43,560 nt of DNA, taken from the NCBI GenBank assembly GCA_004552965.1, contig SFMU01000011.1, positions 1 through 43,560 on the forward strand. Reading direction: 5' to 3'. The notes beneath the pieces were generated by a model. That model searched no databases, was not told the DNA's origin, and was given only the letters and a program-made list of their open reading frames with translations. Positions within the stretch are counted from its first letter, which is position 1; the number at the start of each line of letters is the position of its first letter. This document shows positions 16,441 through 25,503 of this stretch, piece by piece. This DNA is from Bacteroidales bacterium. GTDB taxonomy: Bacteria; Bacteroidota; Bacteroidia; Bacteroidales; UBA932. A program made the position numbers and the translations under genes.

Positions 16441-17609
16441 TGGAAAAGAGAAGAATAGCGATTCTGGGTTCGACCGGTTCCATCGGCACCCAGGCTCTGG
16501 AGGTCATCAAGGAGCATAGGGAACTGTTCGAGGTAGAGCTTCTTGTCTGCAGAAGCAGCTGGGAGGCCATGGCACGGCAGGCCAGGGAATTCGACGCCAA
16601 CGCAGTCGTGATCACTGACACGAGCCACTACCTGGACCTCAGGAACGCCCTGGAGGACACCGGCACCAAAGTTTTCGCCGGAATGGATTCGGTCTGCAGT
16701 CTCGTGACCGGAGACAACATAGACATCGTCATCGCCTCGATGGTGGGTTTCAGCGGGCTTGAACCGACGATCGCCGCCATAAAGGCCGGCAAAGTGATAG
16801 CCCTCGCCAACAAGGAGACCCTCGTCGCCGCAGGCAGGATCGTGATGGACCTCGCTTCGAGGATGAATGTGCCGATCCTTCCTGTTGACTCGGAGCATTC
16901 GGCAATCTTCCAATGCCTCATGTGCGCCCGTGGGAACAAGGTCTCGAAGCTTCATCTCACCGCATCCGGAGGCCCGTTCAGGACCTGGGACAGGGAGAGC
17001 ATCGCCAAGGCCACGAAGGACATCGCCCTGAAGCATCCGAACTGGGACATGGGAGCGAAAATCACCATCGACTCGGCCACCATGATGAACAAGGGTTTCG
17101 AGGTGATCGAGGCGAAATGGCTGTTCGACATGCCTGTCGACAGGATCAACGTGGTCGTCCACCCGGAATCGATCATCCATTCGATGGTCGAATTCGAGGA
17201 CGGGGCAGTCATAGCCCAGATGGCAGAACCGGACATGAGGGAGCCGATCCAGTTTGCCCTCTGCTTCCCGGAAAGGCTGCCGCTGAGCACCAGGAAGCTG
17301 GATTTCGCCAAAGTGGGAAGCCTGTCTTTCAGCGAGCCGGATCCGGAGAGGTTCCCGGCCCTCGGCCTGGCATTCAAGGCAATGGAAAGAGGCGGGAACA
17401 TTCCGTGTGCCCTCAATGCCGCCAACGAAGCCGCCGTGGCAGCCTACATAAATGGCAGGATTTCCTTCTACGGCATCTCTGATGTCGTCGGAGAGTGCAT
17501 GGAAAGGACGAGCTACATCAGCGACCCGAGCCTTGAGGACATATTCGCGACAAATGACGAGGCATATTCACTCAGCGGCCGGCTGATAGACGAAATGGAA
17601 AGGAGGTAG
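16440..17609 (+). CDS. dxr: 1-deoxy-D-xylulose 5-phosphate reductoisomerase
   Basis: 389 residues. The cytosolic NADPH-dependent enzyme that makes 2-C-methyl-D-erythritol 4-phosphate, the committed step of the non-mevalonate isoprenoid pathway. It has the dinucleotide loop GSTGSIG (10-16) and NKETLVAAG. Metal ligands D150 and E152 lie in PVDSEHSAIFQC, and E221 in MNKGFEVIEA. The substrate-binding TASGGPFR is present. Its ATG shares one base with the stop of the degenerate M23 gene, and rseP follows after 3 nt, so the three genes form one operon. Pairing dxr with rseP is a common bacterial arrangement. Confidence 0.97.
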   Translation: MEKRRIAILGSTGSIGTQALEVIKEHRELFEVELLVCRSSWEAMARQAREFDANAVVITDTSHYLDLRNALEDTGTKVFAGMDSVCSLVTGDNIDIVIASMVGFSGLEPTIAAIKAGKVIALANKETLVAAGRIVMDLASRMNVPILPVDSEHSAIFQCLMCARGNKVSKLHLTASGGPFRTWDRESIAKATKDIALKHPNWDMGAKITIDSATMMNKGFEVIEAKWLFDMPVDRINVVVHPESIIHSMVEFEDGAVIAQMAEPDMREPIQFALCFPERLPLSTRKLDFAKVGSLSFSEPDPERFPALGLAFKAMERGGNIPCALNAANEAAVAAYINGRISFYGISDVVGECMERTSYISDPSLEDIFATNDEAYSLSGRLIDEMERR

Positions 17610-17612
17610 GAA

Positions 17613-18953
17613 ATGGTTGTTCTTCTCAAGACGCTTCAAGTGATACTGGCGCTGTCCGTGCTCATCATCATCCACGAGTTCGGGCATTTCATATATTCAA
17701 AGATCTTCGGGATCAGGGTAGAGAAGTTCTTTCTCTTTTTCGACATCGGAGGAGTGAAGCTTTTCAGCACCAGGACAGGATGGTTCGCCAGGCTTTTCCC
17801 TTCCGCAAAGAATTGGGAGACCGAATACGGCATCGGCTGGCTTCCACTGGGAGGCTACTGCAAGATTTCGGGAATGGTGGACGAATCCATGGACCTGGAA
17901 AGTCTCAGGAAGGAGCCGGAAAAGTGGGAGTTCCGCACGAAACCGGCCTGGCAGAGGCTTCTGGTGATGGCCGGAGGCATTCTCAACAACTTCCTTTTTG
18001 CGATTCTCGCCTACATCTGCATCGTGGCGGTCTGGGGCACATCCTACATCAGCAATGACAACAGCTGCATCTATGCCAGCGACCTTGCCGCCGACATGGG
18101 TTTCCGGACCGGTGACAGGATCCTGATGATGGACGACTACCGTCCGGAAAACTTCGGGATGCTCCAGGCGGACCTTGCGAGAAGGAAGGTGCAGAAAGTT
18201 ACGGTCCTCAGGGACGGAGACACCCTGGACCTTTTCATGGACCGGTCCCGTATCGGTGAAGTCCTCAACTCGCCAGGGATGTTCGACCTGGCCGTGCCGT
18301 TCATCATCGACTCCGTGGCATCATATTCAGTGAACAGGGGCTGCGGACTCGTCCATGGCGACAGGATAATCGCTATCGACAGCGTCAGCACGCCTTATGT
18401 CCAGGATTCAAAGCCATACCTCGCGGAGGCCGCCGGAAAAAGCGTGCGCATCTCGGTGCTAAGAGGCCAGGACACCCTTGGAATGAATATGCAGGTGGAC
18501 ACTTCCGGAAGGCTGGGAGTCTACATGGTTCTCCCCGGGGCTGTCAGCAGGGAATATTCGGTGCTCGAAGCAATTCCTGAAGGCATCAAACTGACATTCA
18601 GTACGATAGGCGGCTACATCCGGGATCTCGGACTGGTTGCGAGTCCGAAGACGGAAGCCTACAAGTCCGTGGGCAGTTTCATTGCCATCGGGAAGGTTTT
18701 CCCGTCCGCCTGGGACTGGTTCCGTTTCACCAACATCCTGGCCATGCTGTCCATCATGCTCGGTGTGATGAACCTTCTTCCGATTCCGGGACTCGACGGA
18801 GGCCACATAATGTTCACCCTCTACGAGATGGTGACGGGACGGAAACCGGGTGAGAAATTCCTGATCGTTGCCCAGATCATCGGAATGGCCCTTCTGGTGC
18901 TGCTCATGATGCTTGCGTTCGGCAATGACATCGCAGGGCTCATGAGACATTGA
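17613..18953 (+). CDS. rseP: Site-2 intramembrane protease RseP family
   Basis: 446 residues. A membrane zinc protease that cuts transmembrane segments, for example anti-sigma factors during envelope stress. The metal site HEFGH is at 21-25, within the first membrane helix. The third ligand motif LDGG is at 394-397, in MNLLPIPGLDGG. Two PDZ-like segments lie between, around the AADMGFRTGDRILMMDD and GLVHGDRIIAIDSV stretches. Membrane helices lie near residues 3-25, 128-148, 370-390 and 425-440. A true Shine-Dalgarno AGGAGG (17601-17606) sits 6 nt before the ATG, inside the end of dxr, which is unusual for this phylum and fixes the start. Confidence 0.95.
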   Translation: MVVLLKTLQVILALSVLIIIHEFGHFIYSKIFGIRVEKFFLFFDIGGVKLFSTRTGWFARLFPSAKNWETEYGIGWLPLGGYCKISGMVDESMDLESLRKEPEKWEFRTKPAWQRLLVMAGGILNNFLFAILAYICIVAVWGTSYISNDNSCIYASDLAADMGFRTGDRILMMDDYRPENFGMLQADLARRKVQKVTVLRDGDTLDLFMDRSRIGEVLNSPGMFDLAVPFIIDSVASYSVNRGCGLVHGDRIIAIDSVSTPYVQDSKPYLAEAAGKSVRISVLRGQDTLGMNMQVDTSGRLGVYMVLPGAVSREYSVLEAIPEGIKLTFSTIGGYIRDLGLVASPKTEAYKSVGSFIAIGKVFPSAWDWFRFTNILAMLSIMLGVMNLLPIPGLDGGHIMFTLYEMVTGRKPGEKFLIVAQIIGMALLVLLMMLAFGNDIAGLMRH

Positions 18954-19028
18954 GAAAGGCCCCGCCCGTAACAGCATATTCACAATCAACCGGAATCTTT
19001 ACCGAAGAGACCACATAAACAGTTCATT

Positions 19029-20021
19029 ATGAAAAATACATCAGCCGTTATTCTGTTCGCCGCAATGCTGGCAAGCCTCGTCTCATGCAAGACAGGAGGA
19101 AAAGCGCTTCTGCCTAACGTGTCCGGGAAAGCCGGAGAGGTGGCAGTCGTGATTGACAAAGAGAACTGGGAAGGCAGTCTTGGCACGGAAGTCAAGGGCC
19201 TTCTTGCCAGGGATTGCGAATATCTCCCTCAGAGAGAGCCTCTTTACTCTCTGGTCAACGTCAGCCCGTCCGCTTTCGCAGATCTTTTCAAATACCACAG
19301 GAACATCGTCATGTTCAACATCGCCCCAGATGTCGAGAAGCAGGAAATCGTGTACAGGACGGATGTCTGGGCGAAGACCCAGTGCCTTATCCAAATCAAT
19401 GCGAGCTGCGCCGATTCAGCATCCGTGCTTCTGGAAAGGAATGGTGAGAACATTGCCGAAGCTATCGAGCAGGCGGAAAGGAACAGAGTGATAATCAACA
19501 CCCTGCAATACGAAGAGACCAAACTCGGAGATGAGATTGCCAAGATGATCGGAGGAAGGATACACATTCCGGTCGGTTACAATTTCAAGAAAGTGACTGA
19601 CAATTTCATCTGGATTGCCGACGAAAAGCAGTATTCCACCCAAGGGATTTTCGTGTACAGGTGCCCGGCCGAGGATGAGGATCCGTTCACTCTGGAGAAA
19701 ATTGTCGCGAGACGTAACGAAGTGCTGAAGAACAATGTTCCCGGAATGTTCGAGAACACCTACATGACCACCAGCGAATATGTCGTGCCGGGAGTCAGGT
19801 TCCTCAAATACAAGGGCAGGGATTTTGTCGAGACCCGCGGACTGTGGGAAGTGAAGAATGATTTCATGGGCGGACCTTTCGTATCCCATTCATTCTACAG
19901 CAAGGACGGGAAGGAAATCATCGTCCTCGAAGCATGGGTGTACGCAGCAAAGTTCGACAAGAGACAGTTCATGAGGCAGACGGAGTCCTTCCTCTACTCA
20001 TTCGAATGGGACAAGGAGTAA
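19029..20021 (+). CDS. DUF4837-like lipoprotein
   Basis: 330 residues. A lipoprotein signal with lipobox LVSC (lipidated Cys at about residue 20) directs it to the cell envelope. The body begins with GKAGEVAVVIDKENWEGSLG and contains LPQREPLYSLVNV, HRNIVMF and DVWAKTQCLIQI, blocks I associate with the Bacteroidota DUF4837 family, whose function is unknown. Length is normal for that family. It lies 75 nt after rseP on the same strand, with no obvious terminator between, and may belong to the envelope-related dxr-rseP operon. An A-rich leader precedes the ATG. Naming by family is from memory of its sequence pattern. Confidence 0.75.
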   Translation: MKNTSAVILFAAMLASLVSCKTGGKALLPNVSGKAGEVAVVIDKENWEGSLGTEVKGLLARDCEYLPQREPLYSLVNVSPSAFADLFKYHRNIVMFNIAPDVEKQEIVYRTDVWAKTQCLIQINASCADSASVLLERNGENIAEAIEQAERNRVIINTLQYEETKLGDEIAKMIGGRIHIPVGYNFKKVTDNFIWIADEKQYSTQGIFVYRCPAEDEDPFTLEKIVARRNEVLKNNVPGMFENTYMTTSEYVVPGVRFLKYKGRDFVETRGLWEVKNDFMGGPFVSHSFYSKDGKEIIVLEAWVYAAKFDKRQFMRQTESFLYSFEWDKE

Positions 20022-20049
20022 GTTTTTTACAAAATAATTCAAGAAATAT

Positions 20050-20080
20050 TTTGTTTGAAAGATATTAATGCTTAAATTTG
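20050..20080 (+). promoter_or_regulatory. Promoter for tRNA-Glu and rpsT
   Basis: TTTG (20050-20053), a 19-bp spacer and TAAATTTG (20073-20080) form a full match to the consensus. The transcript would start near 20087, about 33 nt before the tRNA, and could continue into rpsT. Confidence 0.75.
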
Positions 20081-20119
20081 CAGACCTATTCAGCTAACGT
20101 GCTCAATAGAGTCAAGAAT

Positions 20120-20191
20120 GGTGGGTTCGTATAACGGTTAGTACCCAGGATTTTCATTCCTGTAATAGGAGTTCGATTCTCCTACCCACTA
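20120..20191 (+). tRNA. tRNA-Glu (anticodon TTC)
   Basis: A 72-nt cloverleaf. The acceptor stem GGTGGGT pairs with ACCCACT (first pair G-T), with discriminator A. The anticodon stem CAGGA/TCCTG holds loop TTTTCAT, so the anticodon is TTC. The T arm GAGTTCGATTCTC is present. The 3' CCA is not encoded and must be added enzymatically. Confidence 0.95.
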
Positions 20192-20213
20192 CAAGATATT
20201 AAAAATAGAAACA

Positions 20214-20468
20214 ATGGCAAATCACGCATCTGCAAAGAAAGCCGCTCGACAGAGCGAGAGGCATAGACTGCACAACAGATACTATGCAAAGTCCACGAGG
20301 AATGCGATACGCGACCTCAGGAACACGACAGACAAGAAGGCAGCACAGGAGGGAGCTCCAAAGGTCTTCGCAATGATTGACAAGCTTGCAAAGATTGGCG
20401 TAATCCACAAGAACAAGGCATCGAACCTTAAGAGCGGACTCGCAATCTACATCAACAAGCTCAGCTAA
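20214..20468 (+). CDS. rpsT: 30S ribosomal protein S20
   Basis: 84 residues, very basic, starting MANHASAKKAARQSERHRLH, the normal S20 N-terminus. It binds 16S rRNA in the body of the small subunit. The later block IDKLAKIGVIHKNKASNLKS is the typical C-terminal helix of S20. It lies 22 nt after tRNA-Glu and is probably on the same transcript. A terminator follows directly. Length is normal for bacterial S20. Confidence 0.97.
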   Translation: MANHASAKKAARQSERHRLHNRYYAKSTRNAIRDLRNTTDKKAAQEGAPKVFAMIDKLAKIGVIHKNKASNLKSGLAIYINKLS

Positions 20469-20479
20469 GGAAAGCAAAA

Positions 20480-20506
20480 GGCAGTCTCCCGAGGGCTGCT
20501 TTTTTA
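20480..20506 (+). terminator. Rho-independent terminator of rpsT
   Basis: GCAGTC (20481-20486) pairs with GGCTGC (20494-20499), including one T-G pair, around a 7-nt loop, followed by TTTTTT. It begins 12 nt after the rpsT stop. Confidence 0.75.
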
Positions 20507-20527
20507 GAAGCCTGCATATTGCAGCAT

Positions 20528-20603
20528 CGGGATGTAGCGCAGTTGGTAGCGCACTACGTTCGGGACGTAGGGGTCGTCCGTTCGAGTCGGATCATCCCGA
20601 CCA
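20528..20603 (+). tRNA. tRNA-Pro (anticodon CGG)
   Basis: A 76-nt gene including encoded CCA. The acceptor CGGGATG pairs with CATCCCG, with discriminator A. The anticodon stem CTACG/CGTAG holds loop TTCGGGA, giving anticodon CGG, which reads CCG, a frequent Pro codon in this window. The T-arm TTCGAGT loop is present. Unlike the nearby tRNA-Glu it carries its own CCA. Confidence 0.95.
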
Positions 20604-20610
20604 AATCTCA

Positions 20611-20652
20611 AGGAGGGTGAATCAAGGCATAACTTTGATTCACCCTCTTTCT
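20611..20652 (+). terminator. Strong terminator after tRNA-Pro
   Basis: GAGGGTGAATCAA (20613-20625) and TTGATTCACCCTC (20635-20647) form a perfect 13-bp stem around a 9-nt loop, followed by TTTCTT. It would also stop transcription arriving from the left. Confidence 0.85.
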
Positions 20653-20727
20653 TCAGTAATATTCAAAAAAGAACCTGCTTCAGATTACTTATCAAAACTT
20701 CCGGCTACAACAGTGATTCTTTTTTAC

Positions 20728-20735
20728 TACATTTG
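20728..20735 (+). promoter_or_regulatory. -7 box of mgsA
   Basis: TACATTTG matches TAnnTTTG exactly, 29 nt before the mgsA ATG. No clear TTTG element lies 19-21 bp upstream. Confidence 0.55.
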
Positions 20736-20764
20736 TACCGACCGAAACTTAATATTCTGAAAGT

Positions 20765-21241
20765 ATGAAAGAGATTAACATCGCATTGGTCGCCCACGAC
20801 GGGCGCAAACAGGAGCTCCTCCAGTGGATCCGCTTCAATCATTCCAAACTCTCCAAGTACAATCTGTACGCAACAGGAACGACGGGCAAACTCATTTCCG
20901 AACTTGAAATAGAACAGGAAGGCGAGCTGACAAAACCATTCGAAGGGAAGGTGACGAGACTTCTCTCCGGCCCTCTCGGAGGTGACCAGCAGATAGGCGC
21001 CATGATAGCAGAAGGCAAAATCAACATGCTTATCTTCTTCTGCGACAATCTGATCGTCCAGGGACATCAGAACGACGTCTCAGCTCTCACAAGGCTCGCA
21101 GCCCTGTACAACATTGCCTTTGCGACAAACAGGACCACAGCCGACATGCTTCTGACATCGACACTGATCGACGACACAGACTATGAAATCAAGCTCCCGG
21201 ACTGCATCGCATCCTACGCGAACAGATCTCTGGGCAAGTAG
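20765..21241 (+). CDS. mgsA: Methylglyoxal synthase
   Basis: 158 residues. It converts dihydroxyacetone phosphate to methylglyoxal and phosphate in the cytosol, a bypass of lower glycolysis under phosphate limitation. The N-terminal INIALVAHDGRK and ATGTTGKLI phosphate-binding segment are present. The signature SGPLGGDQQIGA contains the catalytic Asp (D74). Length matches the family. It has its own promoter and converges with nrdG, whose stop is only 10 nt away. The glycerol genes glpK/glpF at 35-37 kb could feed the same dihydroxyacetone phosphate pool, although the two loci are not linked as an operon. Confidence 0.96.
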   Translation: MKEINIALVAHDGRKQELLQWIRFNHSKLSKYNLYATGTTGKLISELEIEQEGELTKPFEGKVTRLLSGPLGGDQQIGAMIAEGKINMLIFFCDNLIVQGHQNDVSALTRLAALYNIAFATNRTTADMLLTSTLIDDTDYEIKLPDCIASYANRSLGK

Positions 21242-21250
21242 AGTTTCCCG

Positions 21251-21754
21251 CTATTCTTTACCGGCGGCAAGCGGATCGATGCCGCGACGCCAGAACTTCG
21301 AAGTGATGTCCTTTATCTGAGGGACACCACTTTCATCCATCTGTACACGATAGAGGCGCTGGTTGGTCGTACGGGAGTTCAAAGGTCCGAACTCTTCGAT
21401 GTATGGGCCGACTTTGACATAGTCGAAAACCCTGTAGAATTCATCTTCCACCCGGGTCCTTCCCGAATACAGGGCGGAAGCCACTCCCCTGCTCCTGACA
21501 TACTCAGCCAGAGCAAGAAGTCTGGCCGGATCCTTACCCTCTCCCAGGAAAAGGAAACAGTCCACACCGAAGTTGTCTGCAAGCAAGGAATCGATGACTG
21601 ATTCCGTAAGTTCCTCGCCTATGTCTGTCTTGAGGAAAGGCGAGTGACACCCGATACAATTACCTTGGCAATTGCTGATTTCAACTGCCAAGGTAACACA
21701 ATCGGGAATTTCCTCAATGACCACGGAGGTCATCTGCGGAACGTACTTTATCAT
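21251..21754 (-). CDS. nrdG: Anaerobic ribonucleoside-triphosphate reductase activating protein
   Basis: 167 residues. A small radical-SAM activase that generates the glycyl radical of NrdD under anaerobic conditions. The cluster motif CxxxCxxC is in NCQGNCIGCHS (C29, C33, C36). The N-terminal VIEEIPDCVTLAVEISNC resembles other Bacteroidota NrdG proteins. It begins 3 nt after the nrdD stop and is surely co-transcribed. The C-terminus ends with KFWRRGIDPLAAGKE. It converges with mgsA and no clear terminator is seen between them. Confidence 0.95.
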   Translation of the reverse strand: MIKYVPQMTSVVIEEIPDCVTLAVEISNCQGNCIGCHSPFLKTDIGEELTESVIDSLLADNFGVDCFLFLGEGKDPARLLALAEYVRSRGVASALYSGRTRVEDEFYRVFDYVKVGPYIEEFGPLNSRTTNQRLYRVQMDESGVPQIKDITSKFWRRGIDPLAAGKE

Positions 21755-21757
21755 AGA

Positions 21758-23974
21758 CTAGCCCCTTTCTGAAGGACGGGAATCACCGGAAATGTAGAAA
21801 CGGCGTTCCGCTTCAGTCTGGCGCATCTCGCTGAACGATGAGACTCTCTTGAGGTAGCCGATGACACGTGTAAGGTAGTCAAGGTTGTGGCTGCCGCACT
21901 TAGGACAGACCTCGAGAGTGTCCTTGCTGATGTAGCCGCAGTCATTGCAGACAGTGTTGCGGCAGTTGAAGGTGAAGTAATTGGTGCCGTAATGGGCGGC
22001 AGCCTTGAGAAGCTGTCTGTACTGGTCCTTCGAGAGATGCTCAGCGATGTTCATGTGGAGAGCCGATCCGCCGTCAAGATGCTTGACATAGTCCTTTCCG
22101 TGCAGTTTGAACTTGTCTATGATCGAGAGGGTGTCATCCTCAGGATTGTAGAAGTACGAACTGTACATGTTGTGCTTAGGAGAGACATAGAAGCCGTCTT
22201 TCATGTCCCACTTGTAGTTCTTGCCGGAAAGGTTTTCGCCCGGGACGAACTCGGTGTTGAACATGCACTCTGATGTCTTGTCCTTCCTGTTGCATCGGTT
22301 GATGGTCTCAAGGATCGCATCCACGAACTCATTGTACTCAGGGTTAGGGCTGATGGTGAGACCGAGGAATTCAGCGGCGTCGGTCAGACCGTTCACGCCT
22401 ACGGTCAGATACTGCCTGTTCATCGTGATGAAACCTGCTGAATAGACATCAAGCATTCTTGCAGCGAGGAAATCCTTGATGATCTCGTTGAATGCCGTCT
22501 GGTACTTGTGTACCCTCTCGGTCTCTTCCACTACAGCCGCCTTGATATAGTCGTAAAGCTGATTCTTGTCATATTCCCCTCTTGAAAGAGGCTTGCCCGG
22601 CTCGAGGACGATGCCCTTGGTCTCCTTGAAGTATTTCCTCGCGGCAAGCTGGATGATCCTGTTGAGGTTCATGGTCATCACTGACTTGGAACCGGTAGCC
22701 ACCGACGCTGTACCCATCGAGTACTGGTGGGTGGTGTGATTGTGGGATTCATCCTTCTTGTCGAGGTCGGAAATCGAGTTGCGCAGACGGCAGCAGCTCG
22801 CAAGGCTGTCGGCGCTGTCGGAAATGTAGCAGAAGAAACTGTGTCCCTTCGACCACATCTCGGCTGTGAAGTCGGCATATTCAGGATCGGCGAAATCGTC
22901 CTTGCCGTCGGTAAGGAGGGCCATAGTCTCGACCGGGAAGGTCAGGACATAGTTGTTCCTCTCCTGATTGAACCAGTTCATGAAATGCTTCTGGAGCCAT
23001 GACAGAGTCTCCCACTTCGGAGCGGATCCGTCAGGGAACCTGAAGTCGCCGAAGACACCTCTGAAATAAGGCTCGTCGAAATAGCCGATGTTCCAGAAAA
23101 CGGTCTGGTAACCACGGTTTCCCGCAGGCATGTTCATGGAATGCACAACCTGCTGGAAGTAGTTGTCGATGACCTTGACAAGGGTTCTTCTCTTGACATT
23201 CATCTCGACGACATCCTCAAGATGGTCGATGTAGTCGTCGCCATAGTCCTTCCTGATGAAATAGTCGAGATACATCAGGAATTCAGGGGTAGCTACTGCT
23301 CCCATGAACTGGGAGGAGATGGAATAGACAAGATTGATGAACTCACCGCAGAAAGACTTGAGGTCCGTAGGGGCGATGGAGACGCCTCCCAGGTTCTTCA
23401 AACCATCGACAAGGAAAGGATACATTGTGATCGCAACACAGTACGGGTAGCCTGGAGTACCGCTCTCGTCATGCTTGTAGAGGACATGGCTCTCAAGGTC
23501 CATGACGTACTGGTTGGCCAGGTTGCGTCCGTAAAGGGCCTTGATCTTGTCCTTCATGATGTAGCGGTTCTGCTTGATGTTGTTCTCCTTGTAAAGTTCC
23601 TGGCCAAGCGTGACAATGTTCTTTCTCGTAACATTGGCATTGGCGTCGAACTTGGAGCCCGTAGCAGCATTCGATGCAGCGATGTAATCCTTGATGAAGT
23701 CTCTCTTCTTTCTCAAGTCGAGACCCGCATCGAACTTTTCGATGTAGGAGATGGCCACCTTCTTGTTGATGGACATCAGACTTTCCTCAACCTGTCGTCT
23801 AATTTCACGGCTTGTGATCTTGTCATAAATGTAGAGGTTTTCCGCAATCGAAATGACTACGGCCTCTGGACATTCCTCGCCGGCCGATTTATAGGCCTCA
23901 CGAATACCATTCATTAGTTTGACCTTGTCGTACTCTTCATACGAACCATTGGTCTTACGTACAGTTACATCCAT
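21758..23974 (-). CDS. nrdD: Anaerobic (class III) ribonucleoside-triphosphate reductase
   Basis: 738 residues. It makes dNTPs from NTPs without oxygen, using a glycyl radical installed by NrdG. An ATP-cone regulatory domain covers about residues 1-85, followed by the catalytic ten-stranded barrel. A zinc site CNDC...CPKC lies at 676-693. The radical loop reads RVIGYL, with the glycine at 706; the residue before the glycine is Ile rather than the Cys of E. coli NrdD. Length and domain order are normal. The upstream gap has a near-consensus -7 box TATCTTTA (minus strand, 24058-24051). No clear NrdR boxes were seen. Confidence 0.96.
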   Translation of the reverse strand: MDVTVRKTNGSYEEYDKVKLMNGIREAYKSAGEECPEAVVISIAENLYIYDKITSREIRRQVEESLMSINKKVAISYIEKFDAGLDLRKKRDFIKDYIAASNAATGSKFDANANVTRKNIVTLGQELYKENNIKQNRYIMKDKIKALYGRNLANQYVMDLESHVLYKHDESGTPGYPYCVAITMYPFLVDGLKNLGGVSIAPTDLKSFCGEFINLVYSISSQFMGAVATPEFLMYLDYFIRKDYGDDYIDHLEDVVEMNVKRRTLVKVIDNYFQQVVHSMNMPAGNRGYQTVFWNIGYFDEPYFRGVFGDFRFPDGSAPKWETLSWLQKHFMNWFNQERNNYVLTFPVETMALLTDGKDDFADPEYADFTAEMWSKGHSFFCYISDSADSLASCCRLRNSISDLDKKDESHNHTTHQYSMGTASVATGSKSVMTMNLNRIIQLAARKYFKETKGIVLEPGKPLSRGEYDKNQLYDYIKAAVVEETERVHKYQTAFNEIIKDFLAARMLDVYSAGFITMNRQYLTVGVNGLTDAAEFLGLTISPNPEYNEFVDAILETINRCNRKDKTSECMFNTEFVPGENLSGKNYKWDMKDGFYVSPKHNMYSSYFYNPEDDTLSIIDKFKLHGKDYVKHLDGGSALHMNIAEHLSKDQYRQLLKAAAHYGTNYFTFNCRNTVCNDCGYISKDTLEVCPKCGSHNLDYLTRVIGYLKRVSSFSEMRQTEAERRFYISGDSRPSERG

Positions 23975-24100
23975 TTAAGATCGAAAATTGAAATGATTTT
24001 GCTAACAAAAATGTTCACCCTAAGGGAGTTAAGGTTTGAATTTCGTTTCGTAAAGATAGCAATCTCCCGACAAAAAACCTCACTGTTTTTCCGGATTTTT

Positions 24101-25441
24101 CTACAGGAAAATGAACTTCAGAACGAAGAGCACCGCCAGGACTGCCATGAACCAGCTGACCTTCTTTGCCTTACCGGAACAAAGGTTCAGGACGACATAG
24201 GAAATCAGTCCGAGGAGGATGCCATTGGAGATTGAATATGTCACCGGCATAAGGATCATGGTCAGGTAGGCAGGAATCGCCTCCGACATGTCATCGAGCG
24301 GAATGTCCTTGATCGGAGAGAGCATGAACAGGCCGACGATGACCAGAGCCGGGCAGACAGCCGAGCCAGGGATTGCGGTGAACAGAGGGGCGAAGAACAT
24401 GGCAAGGGCAAAGCATACAGCCACGGAGAAGGCCGTAAGACCCGAGCGTCCTCCCTGTGCGACACCCGATGCGCTCTCCACATATGTGGTGACCGTGCTG
24501 GTTCCGAGCAAGGCTCCCGCGACGGTGCCGACTGCATCCGCCATGAAGGCCTGGTTGAGTCTCTTCGGATTGCCCTTCTCATCAACCATGTTGGCCTTGG
24601 TCGTGACTCCCACAAGGGTACCGATCGTGTCGAACATGTCCACGAACAGGAAGGTGAAGACCACCACAAGCATGTCCAGACTGAAAATCTGCGACGGATC
24701 GGTCATTATCTGACCTAAGATCGGCTTCATCGAAGGAGGTGTGGAAAGCACGCCTGCAAACTGGGTCACTCCGAGAGGGATGCCGATGATGGTGGTCGCG
24801 ATGATTCCGATCAGCAGTGCTCCCGGGACATTGAGGATGACGAGAATGCCGGTGATCACCAGACCGATGACCGACAGGAGTCCCGCTCCCGAGGTGACGT
24901 CGCCAAGATCCACCAGTGTGGCAGGATTGTCAATGACGATACCGCCACCCTTGAGACCTATCAGGGCGATGAAAAGGCCTATTCCGGCACCGATCGCCTT
25001 CCTCAGCGACAGAGGCAGGGCATTCACGATCGCTTCACGCACATTCGTCAGAGTCAGCACAATGAATATGAGACCTTCGATGAGGACTGCAGTCAGGGCG
25101 AACTGCCATGAATATCCCATGCCGAGGCAGACGGTGTAACAGAAGAACGCATTGAGCCCCATGCCTGGCGCAAGGGCAAACGGAAGTTTGCCGTAGATGG
25201 CCATGACCAGGGTTGCGAAAATGGATGCCACAGCAGTTGTGGTGAAGAGCGCATTCTTGTCCATGCCGCAGTCAGCGAGAATCGACGGGTTGACTGCAAG
25301 GATGTAGGACATTGCAAGGAAGGTGGTGATTCCGGCGAGAATCTCGGTTGAAACCTTCATCGAGGATGGGTCGAAGCCGAAGAGCTTCGTCAGCCAGCTT
25401 CGGTTTGCGGATCCGGCCGTGAGTTTGGTGTTGTCATCCAT
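24101..25441 (-). CDS. NCS2-family purine permease (AzgA-like)
   Basis: 446 residues with about 12-13 membrane helices. The sequence fits the AzgA branch of the NCS2 nucleobase transporters (adenine, guanine, hypoxanthine): an N-terminal FGFDPSSMKVSTEILAGITT, then FLAMSYILAVNP, and LPFALAPGMGLNAFF. A later TSTVTTYVESASGVAQGGRS segment is the other conserved half-site. It imports nucleobases across the inner membrane with protons. It lies 62 nt downstream of the Tsx-like outer-membrane gene on the same strand, and the phosphoribosyltransferase gene is divergent from them, which supports a purine-uptake role. Substrate choice among purines is inferred. Confidence 0.92.
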   Translation of the reverse strand: MDDNTKLTAGSANRSWLTKLFGFDPSSMKVSTEILAGITTFLAMSYILAVNPSILADCGMDKNALFTTTAVASIFATLVMAIYGKLPFALAPGMGLNAFFCYTVCLGMGYSWQFALTAVLIEGLIFIVLTLTNVREAIVNALPLSLRKAIGAGIGLFIALIGLKGGGIVIDNPATLVDLGDVTSGAGLLSVIGLVITGILVILNVPGALLIGIIATTIIGIPLGVTQFAGVLSTPPSMKPILGQIMTDPSQIFSLDMLVVVFTFLFVDMFDTIGTLVGVTTKANMVDEKGNPKRLNQAFMADAVGTVAGALLGTSTVTTYVESASGVAQGGRSGLTAFSVAVCFALAMFFAPLFTAIPGSAVCPALVIVGLFMLSPIKDIPLDDMSEAIPAYLTMILMPVTYSISNGILLGLISYVVLNLCSGKAKKVSWFMAVLAVLFVLKFIFL

Positions 25442-25503
25442 AGGGTTATCAATTAGTGGCTAGTGTGATTGGATTCAAGAAGACATCTGAGAGAGCCGAA
25501 CGG

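Noticed and set aside
23975..24100. NrdR boxes upstream of nrdD
   Set aside because: No pair of the expected near-palindromic 16-bp sites could be seen; only a weak -7-like box.
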